Shown in pieces: positions 1 through 5,138 of a DNA stretch of 5,138 bases. Every line of letters begins with the position of its first letter. Positions within the stretch are counted from its first letter, which is position 1. The position numbers were made by a program, and so were the translations under genes. Under the pieces are notes generated by a model. It was not told where the DNA came from, did no database searches, and was given only the letters and a program-made list of their open reading frames with translations. Source of the stretch: UBA1049 sp964525815 (GTDB taxonomy: Bacteria; Bacillota; Clostridia; Oscillospirales; CAG-382). Location of the stretch: contig CAZGJQ010000115.1 in NCBI GenBank assembly GCA_964525815.1, forward strand, positions 1-5,138, read 5' to 3'.

Positions 1-1158
1 TGCTGTATCTGCCGTAAGCGTGTCGTTAATGTTGGTATTAATCAGCTTGACCGTTACACCGAGATCTCCGTAAGCAAGCTCGTCAACCGGAGTTTCCTTA
101 CTGCCAATACAGGTTGCCAGCCTGGTTATCTTCTCCTGCTGTCCGGTGGTTAGGTTGTTCAGAACGCAGTCCTTTTTCAAAGTTCCGTTCATTACCTTAA
201 AATAACTCTTCTTCCCGAACTGATCCGCAAGTGTCTTGAAGATAAATATGCTCGCAGAACCGTCCTCGGAGGAATTTATCTTAGATATGTTGCCCTCTCC
301 GTCCGTAACCGTCTGTTCTTTTCTGTCAACGGGGGAGCTGAAGGATGCGACTATAGTGTCCATCAAGGTTACTATGCCGGAAAGACCGGTAGCCGAGCCG
401 GACAGCACCGGTGCTATCGAGCCCTGAAGCAGCCCCTCCTTGAGTGCGGCGTCCTTCTCCTCGGCTGACAGCGGCTCCTCCATAAAGAACTTCTCCATCA
501 GCTCCTCGCTGGTCTCAGCGAGAGACTCGTCAAGCTGTCTTTTATATTCCTCCATCCTGTCCTTATAATTATCGGGCAGGGTGGTCTCGGTTCTGCCGCC
601 GTTTTTGTCAAATTTGTATGCAACATCGGTCAACAGATTATAGTATCCAATGTCGTCGCTTCCCTCATTAAACGGAACGAATATCGGACAAACCGCCGAG
701 CCGAACTTATCTCTGAGCTGATTAAAAGCGTTATCAAAGTTAGCATTCTCATCATCCGTCTTATTTATAAAGAACGCCTTGGGAATGTCCTGCGCATTGT
801 CCCATGCAAGCTCCGCTCCAACCTTAAGTCCGCTCTTGGCGTCCACAACAATAACAGCACTGCCGGCAACCCTCAGAGCTTCCTTTACCTCACCTGCAAA
901 ATCAAAATAGCCGGGGGTGTCGAGTATGTTTATCTTAACACCGTTCCACTCAACATTGGCTAAGGCGGCGGAAACCGAGATCTTTCTCTTTTTTTCTTCC
1001 GGGTCAAAGTCGCAAACCGTGTTTCCGTCCGGAGTTCTTCCAAGCCTTTCCGTCGCTTTGCCGAGGAACAGCATAGCCTCCGCCAGCGATGTCTTGCCGT
1101 CACCGCCATGACCGATAAGGCAGATATTTCTTATTTTACTCGAGCTGTATTTTGCCAT
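1..1158 (-). CDS. EF-G-like translational GTPase, N-terminal 386 codons (runs off left edge)
   Basis: The reading frame is open from the ATG at 1158 to the window edge with no stop; full EF-G proteins are about 690 residues, so roughly the C-terminal 300 are missing. The G domain is clear: P-loop GHGGDGKTS (residues 16-24), DTPG (80-83), NKTD (132-135, the NKxD guanine-specificity motif) and GSA (254-256). From about residue 300 a domain II beta-barrel begins (SIFIFKTLADQFGKKSYFKV region). It differs from housekeeping EF-G: DTPGYFDF replaces DTPGHVDF, so the catalytic His is Tyr, and the switch I segment reads KRKISVSAA where EF-G has ERGITITAA. These traits match the bacterial EF-G paralogue group (EF-G-2-like), not canonical fusA. 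The start is placed at 1158 because a GGAGG lies 8 nt upstream; an in-frame ATG at 1164 is only 2 nt from it. It likely binds GTP and the ribosome; its exact role is unknown. Confidence 0.93.
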   Translation of the reverse strand, partial: MAKYSSSKIRNICLIGHGGDGKTSLAEAMLFLGKATERLGRTPDGNTVCDFDPEEKKRKISVSAALANVEWNGVKINILDTPGYFDFAGEVKEALRVAGSAVIVVDAKSGLKVGAELAWDNAQDIPKAFFINKTDDENANFDNAFNQLRDKFGSAVCPIFVPFNEGSDDIGYYNLLTDVAYKFDKNGGRTETTLPDNYKDRMEEYKRQLDESLAETSEELMEKFFMEEPLSAEEKDAALKEGLLQGSIAPVLSGSATGLSGIVTLMDTIVASFSSPVDRKEQTVTDGEGNISKINSSEDGSASIFIFKTLADQFGKKSYFKVMNGTLKKDCVLNNLTTGQQEKITRLATCIGSKETPVDELAYGDLGVTVKLINTNINDTLTADTA

Positions 1159-1164
1159 GTACAT

Positions 1165-1172
1165 TTCCTCCG
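1165..1172 (-). promoter_or_regulatory. Ribosome binding site of the EF-G-like gene
   Basis: Reading on the minus strand, CGGAGGAA precedes the gene. The GGAGG core (1167-1171) is 8 nt from the ATG at 1158 but only 2 nt from the in-frame ATG at 1164, so it decides the start in favour of 1158. Confidence 0.85.
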
Positions 1173-1193
1173 TTATTTTTTTGCATATAAATC

Positions 1194-1222
1194 ATTATAT
1201 GATATTAATAAAAATTATTCAA
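1194..1222 (-). promoter_or_regulatory. Sigma-A-type promoter of the EF-G-like gene
   Basis: On the minus strand, TTGAAT (1217-1222) and a perfect TATAAT (1194-1199) are separated by exactly 17 nt. The predicted transcript starts near 1187 and has a leader of about 30 nt. This suggests the EF-G-like gene can be expressed independently of the genes upstream. The surrounding gap 1159-1293 is very AT-rich, and I see no convincing intrinsic terminator for the ATPase-like gene in it. Confidence 0.75.
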
Positions 1223-1293
1223 TACAAAATTTGATTTAATTTATTACAAGCCATAAAATAATCGGGGTGAATTTTGTTTAATATCCACAAAAA

Positions 1294-3855
1294 TTAAAGC
1301 AAAAACGAGGTCATCCAGACCGGAAGCAGCCAGATTAACTGAAGCGCAACCATATAGTAGGAATTAATTACCGAAGCATCCCCCGTTACGGACAGGAAGA
1401 ATGCGGCAAAAAAGGATAAAAACACACTGGCTATGGTTATAATCGCATTACTCTTGGTTATATGTCTTGCCTTGTCGCACAAAACGAACATTTTCAAAAA
1501 GGTATGCAGAGATGAGTTGGTAACTATACCGCTGTCAATAACCTCATGCTCTCCGTTCATATCCTCCGGACTGCCCGCCTTAAGTATTGCAATCGGGCAT
1601 TTTTTGAAGCCGATTCCTCTTGCGAGCAGCTCGTTGTTTATGTTGGGGTCCAACGTTTTTATGCCAAGGCACATTCCCGCCTTATACATATCCTTAAGCA
1701 ATGCGTCAAACAGCGGATTAAGGGTATATTTTATATAAATCTTGGCGGCAAGCGCCTCGTCCATTACCACATACATTATGGAGCCGATATTTTTCTCATA
1801 CATCTCGTCGTCGGCGTCCACCGGTGTTTCAAAGCGGTACCTCCTCATATAGCTCTTTTTTCCGAGGAAAACATGAGTTCCGTCCACAGCCACACAAATG
1901 CCGTCCGCAGCGGATTCAATCAGTCTTATCAGCTTAGGCTCGGGCACACCCTCCCCTAATGAGCCGATAAAAACCTTTTCGAGCGGTCCGCCTATAAAGG
2001 CGAACACCTTTGCCAAATCGGGTATAATTTTATCTATTCTGTAGTCTCCGTATGTTTTTAGGCTGGTTATTTTTACCAAATGGGCGGGATAAACCTCGGT
2101 ATCAGCAAAGGATAACACGGATGCATCCGCATATTCCTCGGTAACCGCACTTCCGATAAATGCGGAGTTGTTCCTCGCTCCTTTTCTGTTTGCCGCAATT
2201 ATTGGGAGAGGTATCATAAAAAAGGAGGCTAACGGAACGGATGCCGCAACCAGCAGCGAAAAAGACTTAAACGAGGTAAGCAGGTCGTTTCCAAGTACTG
2301 TCATAACACCGACAAGCACAGCCCCCGCAACCATAATAACCGGAACAAGGAAGTTAAACAAATCCTCCCCTTTAGCACGGCGTTTTGTTCGGGCAAAGAA
2401 ACCGCTTATAAACTTCGCACGATTGACAGTGTACAAATCCGAATTCTCAAGCAGATACTTATAGAACTCATCCGCTTCCTTTGCAGAGCTGTCCAGCTCT
2501 ACAGCCGCATACTTGGTTTTTTTGGATGCTAACACCTTAAAGCAGTGATAGTCCTTTTTATTGTTGAGATAATCAATCAGTAATACACATACCGCCGCAG
2601 CCACACAGGGAAAATTATACAGCTTAAGCTCGGAGGACGTAGGACTGGCAAAAAGCATTGCCACTGTATAAGCAGTAGAAAAAAGCAAGGAAACCGTAAA
2701 CATACTGTTTGCGTTCAGCTTAAGCGAAAAAATTCCGGAAATGCCGTCCTTAACATTGGAGAGCATTACGAGTGCCGCAAAAAACAGGAGCTGAAGGTCA
2801 ATTAAAATATACAGTATCCCATATCTTCCGGGCTGAAGATAATCGGAATGGAGAGGGCTACCCCTATAGGACAGCTCCATATAAAGCACAAGAGCGGCAA
2901 GCAAAATCACCGCTATAAGCTTAACACGGCTGCGGCGTATCGCCTTCCTCAGCATTGTGTTAATTTCGGTGTTCTGCTCTCTGGATATGTACTCGTATTC
3001 CTTATCCTCGACTCTGTTTTTTTTCTTTTTTTGCTGCTTTACCTTTTCCTTCTCTTTTTTAAGAAACTCGTCTATATCATAACGGCTCTCATCCATCATA
3101 TCAAAGGCAAGCCGAAGATTAATGTCCGTTTCGTCCAGAGGTTCGCCGTTTTCGTCTAAAACAGCAAGCTTGTCCGATTCGTCTTCCATAAAAACTACCT
3201 GTTTTTCGTCTTCTTCCTCGCTGTCAAAGCTTATCTCGCCGCTTGTAATCTTTTCGGTGAGCTTTGCATAATCGCTGTCAAAGCTCGCCTTACCCTTATC
3301 CTCCGGAGTATCCTCTATAACCTGCGTATCACCGAAGTAAAACATTTTTTCCTGTGTAAAGGTACCCTTTTGCGGTACGGTATCCGGATCGGCAAGCCTT
3401 GTGGCATCCATCTCGACCGGAGGTGATTTTTCCGCATCGCTTTGGGTCTGCATTTTAGCGTTATTTATTATTGAATAAAGCTCCTCCACCTTGCTGCTTC
3501 CGGTGCGAACCTTAGTCCCTTCATAATACCCGAGCAGCTCCTTGTTTTCCTGTACTCCCGCAGCAAGAGAATCCCGCAGACTCTGGGTGTTGGAAAAGGG
3601 CTTCTCCTTATTCTTCTCCTTGTCCGCATAATGGTTTATTATCTCTGCCGCTTCGGTGCTGATTCTCGGATTCTGCTTTTTTTCCGGCTTTCCACCGCTC
3701 TGCGACACGCTTTTTTCAGGCTGTGCAGACTCCTTAACCGCATTGTTTACCGTTGTGCGTTCATACAGGCGTGCTTTTTCGTTAGCCTTTTCGGCCTGCT
3801 TGAGAAGCTCCTTTAAATATCTGCTGTTAGCATCTTCCGGCATTTTAAGATCCAT
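1294..3855 (-). CDS. Degenerate P-type ATPase-like membrane protein with long charged N-terminal extension
   Basis: Residues 1-310 are soluble and highly charged: Lys/Glu-rich predicted helix at about 9-45, acidic stretch at 206-245, basic stretch at 266-281. Eight hydrophobic segments follow at about 311-328, 345-366, 383-403, 412-430, 500-521, 529-555, 801-822 and 830-852, which is the P1B-type (MA, MB, M1-M6) arrangement. After the sixth, PLPIIAANRKGARNNSAFIG resembles the M4-to-P-domain junction of P-type pumps, with spacing to the DKTGT site within about one residue of CopA-type proteins. That site reads FADTEVYP (583-590), so the phosphorylated Asp is lost. An N-domain-like VDGTHVFLG (657-665) and a P-domain-like segment follow (706-749), with TLD (734-736) where TGD is expected. 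No GDGxNDxP hinge and no TGES are found; the loop replacing the A domain is short (about 431-499). I infer a pseudo-ATPase that cannot pump by the usual phosphoenzyme cycle; its function is unknown. It lies 83 nt after rlmB. A TAA at 3871-3873 rules out an earlier in-frame start. Confidence 0.85.
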   Translation of the reverse strand: MDLKMPEDANSRYLKELLKQAEKANEKARLYERTTVNNAVKESAQPEKSVSQSGGKPEKKQNPRISTEAAEIINHYADKEKNKEKPFSNTQSLRDSLAAGVQENKELLGYYEGTKVRTGSSKVEELYSIINNAKMQTQSDAEKSPPVEMDATRLADPDTVPQKGTFTQEKMFYFGDTQVIEDTPEDKGKASFDSDYAKLTEKITSGEISFDSEEEDEKQVVFMEDESDKLAVLDENGEPLDETDINLRLAFDMMDESRYDIDEFLKKEKEKVKQQKKKKNRVEDKEYEYISREQNTEINTMLRKAIRRSRVKLIAVILLAALVLYMELSYRGSPLHSDYLQPGRYGILYILIDLQLLFFAALVMLSNVKDGISGIFSLKLNANSMFTVSLLFSTAYTVAMLFASPTSSELKLYNFPCVAAAVCVLLIDYLNNKKDYHCFKVLASKKTKYAAVELDSSAKEADEFYKYLLENSDLYTVNRAKFISGFFARTKRRAKGEDLFNFLVPVIMVAGAVLVGVMTVLGNDLLTSFKSFSLLVAASVPLASFFMIPLPIIAANRKGARNNSAFIGSAVTEEYADASVLSFADTEVYPAHLVKITSLKTYGDYRIDKIIPDLAKVFAFIGGPLEKVFIGSLGEGVPEPKLIRLIESAADGICVAVDGTHVFLGKKSYMRRYRFETPVDADDEMYEKNIGSIMYVVMDEALAAKIYIKYTLNPLFDALLKDMYKAGMCLGIKTLDPNINNELLARGIGFKKCPIAILKAGSPEDMNGEHEVIDSGIVTNSSLHTFLKMFVLCDKARHITKSNAIITIASVFLSFFAAFFLSVTGDASVINSYYMVALQLIWLLPVWMTSFLL

Positions 3856-3857
3856 TT

Positions 3858-3861
3858 CTCC
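3858..3861 (-). promoter_or_regulatory. Closely spaced ribosome binding site of the ATPase-like gene
   Basis: On the minus strand the context is GGAGAAATG, with only 2 nt between GGAG and the ATG at 3855. The second in-frame ATG, codon 5 at 3843, is 14 nt away. Neither spacing is ideal, so the true start is 3855 or 3843; the protein would differ by only four residues. Confidence 0.5.
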
Positions 3862-3885
3862 GGCGTTTTTTTATATAAAATCACG

Positions 3886-3938
3886 AGAGCTTTTCCGCCG
3901 GGAAAAAGTTCCTCGCTCTAATTTTCTCTTAATAGAGC
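3886..3938 (-). other. Overlapping inverted repeats between rlmB and the ATPase-like gene
   Basis: Reading in the transcript direction, GCTCTA (3938-3933), TAGAGC (3920-3915) and GCTCT (3890-3886) occur in order. The middle element can pair with the first (6 bp) or with the third (5 bp), but not both. The second option encloses a further 6-bp stem TTTTCC/GGAAAA (3906-3901 with 3896-3891) with loop CGGC, and is followed by CGTGATTTTAT. It could act as a weak terminator or processing site in the rlmB transcript. The stems are short, and chance pairing is possible. Confidence 0.35.
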
Positions 3939-4736
3939 TTAGCGGTTCTGTAACCTTCGTTGCTTTGCAGCTTCGAACAAAACTATTGCCGCCGCATTGG
4001 ATACGTTGAGGGAATTAATGCTCCCGAACATGGGTATGGACAAAACAAAATCCGAGCTGTCCCGAAGCAGTCTCGAAATACCGCTGTCCTCTCCTCCTAC
4101 AACAAAGGCGCAGCCGCAGTTAAAATCGCTTTCATAGTACGGAGTGCCGTCCGCCTCCAGCGCCCAAACCCAGATGTTTCTTTCCTTAAGGAGCTTAACC
4201 GTAGAGTTGAGGTTAGGAACGCGGGCAATCGGTATATGAAAGACCGCTCCGGCAGACGCTTTTGCGACCGTTTGGTTAACCGAAACCGACCTTCTTTTCG
4301 GAATAATTACGCCGTGTGCTCCCGCACATTCCGCCGTTCTTATTATTGCTCCGAGATTATGCGGGTCGTTGACCGAATCGCAGATTATAAGAAACGGCTT
4401 TTCGTTCCTGCTCTCCGCCAAGGCGAGCATATCCTCTATTTCGGTATATGCTATTTCGGAAACGCTTGCCGCAACCCCCTGATGAACCGCACCGCCCGAC
4501 ATACTGTCTATTTTGCGTTTATCCACCTCGATAACGGGAATCCGCTTCTCAGCAGCCTTTGCGTATATAAGGGTTATCGAGCCCTCCCGCTCACCTTTCT
4601 GTATATATAGCTTATCTATCTCCCTGCCGCTTTTTATTAGCTCAAGCACGGCGTTTCTGCCCACAAAAAGATTATCAGTGCTTTGCTCCTCCGGGCTGTT
4701 ATCGGGAGTAAATTTTTTGTTTTTTTCAAAAGCCAT
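3939..4736 (-). CDS. rlmB: RlmB-like SpoU/TrmH family 23S rRNA 2'-O-methyltransferase
   Basis: This is a complete 265-residue SPOUT methyltransferase. Family members transfer a methyl group from S-adenosylmethionine to a ribose 2'-OH; RlmB modifies G2251 (E. coli numbering) in the peptidyl-transferase P loop of 23S rRNA. After a 22-residue polar leader, NLFVGRNAVLELI (22-34) starts the N-terminal RNA-binding domain, which runs to about residue 95. The catalytic domain shows all three SpoU motifs: NDPHNLGAIIRTAECAG (123-139, with N127 and R133), FVVGGEDSGISRLL (211-224, with E216) and IPMFGSINSLNVSNAAAI (234-251, with N244). These residues form the trefoil-knot cofactor site in the family. The start at 4736 is fixed by an in-frame TAG at 4743-4745 and by the lack of another ATG before residue 79, though no clear Shine-Dalgarno precedes it. 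The exact target nucleotide is inferred from similarity; a TrmH or other rRNA 2'-O-methylation role is a less likely alternative. Confidence 0.93.
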   Translation of the reverse strand: MAFEKNKKFTPDNSPEEQSTDNLFVGRNAVLELIKSGREIDKLYIQKGEREGSITLIYAKAAEKRIPVIEVDKRKIDSMSGGAVHQGVAASVSEIAYTEIEDMLALAESRNEKPFLIICDSVNDPHNLGAIIRTAECAGAHGVIIPKRRSVSVNQTVAKASAGAVFHIPIARVPNLNSTVKLLKERNIWVWALEADGTPYYESDFNCGCAFVVGGEDSGISRLLRDSSDFVLSIPMFGSINSLNVSNAAAIVLFEAAKQRRLQNR

Positions 4737-4794
4737 TTTATTCTACTTTCATAGTCCGAATACAATTAACACAAAACTGTCTATATCCTTGTGA

Positions 4795-4823
4795 ATTATA
4801 GCACATTTATCCCTTTTTGTCAC
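4795..4823 (-). promoter_or_regulatory. Strong sigma-A-type promoter for rlmB (proximal)
   Basis: On the minus strand, GTGACA (4818-4823) and a perfect TATAAT (4795-4800) are separated by exactly 17 nt, and the bases before the -10 form a TGC extension (extended -10). The predicted start is near 4788, giving a leader of about 50 nt before rlmB. It likely drives rlmB and, by read-through, the ATPase-like gene. Confidence 0.8.
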
Positions 4824-4852
4824 CCTTTTTTTCAAAATTTAACAAATCTCTT

Positions 4853-4882
4853 ATTATACAATATGTACCATATTTTTGTTAA
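4853..4882 (-). promoter_or_regulatory. Possible second, distal promoter for rlmB
   Basis: On the minus strand, TTAACA (4877-4882), one base off TTGACA, is followed after 18 nt by a perfect TATAAT (4853-4858). It lies about 58 nt upstream of the proximal promoter and just after the hairpin at 4885-4920. AT-rich DNA produces such matches by chance, hence the moderate confidence. Confidence 0.5.
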
Positions 4883-4884
4883 CT

Positions 4885-4920
4885 AACAGACGGCGCGGAC
4901 ATATTCTGCCCGCGCCTGTT
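4885..4920 (-). terminator. GC-rich hairpin, probable terminator of the gene ending at 4949
   Basis: A perfect 7-bp stem GGCGCGG (4892-4898) / CCGCGCC (4910-4916) with an 11-nt loop is extended by AACA (4885-4888) / TGTT (4917-4920) across a 3-nt bulge. It stands about 30 nt beyond the stop of the right-hand gene in otherwise AT-rich DNA. On the minus strand the sequence after the GC stem is GTCTGTTAGTTAAC, which is T-rich but not a clean T-tract, so termination may be imperfect. Confidence 0.6.
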
Positions 4921-4948
4921 GAAGTATTATATTATATTATGCTTCCGT

Positions 4949-5138
4949 TCAATTCCACCAGGAATCACCTAAAATAATAGTGTTGTCTCCGCTCTTGCCT
5001 CCGGGCTGTGTTCCGAAGTTAGCGTCATACACATATTTATAGCTCCTGGTTGCCATATCGCTGTAAACGGTGGTGTCAATTCCGTCAAGCGTGTAGGTGT
5101 AAAAAGCCCTGAAGCTGATTCCGGTGTTCATACCCTTA
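4949..5138 (-). CDS. C-terminal end of a protein of unknown function, possibly secreted or surface-exposed
   Basis: The frame is open from the right edge to a TGA at 4949-4951; about 62 residues are visible, ending in GDSWWN. A methionine occurs at 5131, but the frame continues upstream of it (Lys-Gly) to the edge, so this is more likely the tail of a longer protein than a 60-residue gene. The visible part is rich in Tyr, Thr, Ser, Asp and Gly, has no Cys and no hydrophobic membrane segment. The pattern FRAFYTYTLDGIDTTVYSD, followed by RSYKYV, resembles a beta-strand module seen near the C-termini of clostridial extracellular proteins; that is a pattern impression only. No LPxTG-type anchor is present. 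A hairpin follows at 4885-4920. Confidence 0.6.
   Translation of the reverse strand, partial: KGMNTGISFRAFYTYTLDGIDTTVYSDMATRSYKYVYDANFGTQPGGKSGDNTIILGDSWWN

Noticed and set aside
583..620. A frameshift or sequencing error as the reason for unusual residues in the EF-G-like gene.
   Set aside because: The frame is continuous for 386 codons with all five G motifs in order, and the odd residues match a known paralogue group.
1223..1293. A possible intrinsic terminator after the ATPase-like gene.
   Set aside because: Only AT-rich partial palindromes were found. There is no GC stem followed by a T-tract, so no terminator is called.
1433..1959. Plus-strand open frames opposite the ATPase-like gene.
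   Set aside because: They overlap the C-terminal part of an intact 853-codon gene, have no ribosome binding sites, and show no familiar motifs.
3871..3885. A TATA-rich stretch that might be a -10 box for the ATPase-like gene.
   Set aside because: No TTGACA-like hexamer stands 16-18 nt upstream on the minus strand, so an internal promoter is not supported.
3960..4610. A 216-codon open frame on the plus strand opposite rlmB.
   Set aside because: It is antisense to a gene with all three SpoU motifs. Its product is Arg/Asn-rich with no recognisable domain, and no promoter or binding site precedes it.
4923..4941. A short ATTAT tandem repeat after the right-hand gene.
   Set aside because: It is only about three units of AT-rich DNA, which is expected by chance in this intergenic composition.

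Overview
The window looks like chromosomal DNA from a Gram-positive anaerobe of the Clostridia, probably an Oscillospirales/Ruminococcus-type gut bacterium. The evidence is AT-rich intergenic DNA with housekeeping-type promoters, GGAGG-type ribosome binding sites, Lys/Glu/Asp-rich proteins, and an EF-G-like GTPase of the DTPGY type. The assignment rests on style and gene families, not on a marker gene. All genes that can be supported lie on the minus strand, so transcription runs from right to left.

Layout in transcription order: (1) 5138-4949 is the 3' end of a gene whose start lies outside the window. It encodes a Tyr/Thr/Ser-rich C-terminus resembling the tail of a secreted or surface protein, and a GC-rich hairpin follows it. 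(2) 4948-4737 is an intergenic region with this hairpin and two sigma-A-type promoters reading into the next gene. (3) 4736-3939 is a complete SpoU/TrmH-family rRNA 2'-O-methyltransferase, RlmB-like, with all three family motifs. (4) 3938-3856 is a short gap with mutually exclusive inverted repeats. (5) 3855-1294 is an 853-residue membrane protein that I read as a catalytically dead P-type ATPase: it keeps an eight-helix plan and the order of the P-type domains but lacks the phosphorylated Asp and the other catalytic motifs, and it has a 310-residue charged cytoplasmic N-terminal extension. (6) 1293-1159 is an AT-rich gap with a clear promoter. (7) 1158-1 is the first 386 codons of an EF-G-like GTPase that runs off the left edge.

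rlmB and the ATPase-like gene probably share a transcript from the promoters at about 4795-4882, while the EF-G-like gene has its own promoter. Two of the three main genes act on the ribosome. Whether the ATPase-like protein is linked to translation is unknown. No RNA genes, mobile elements, CRISPR arrays or riboswitches were recognised. The main point of interest is the apparent pseudo-P-type ATPase.
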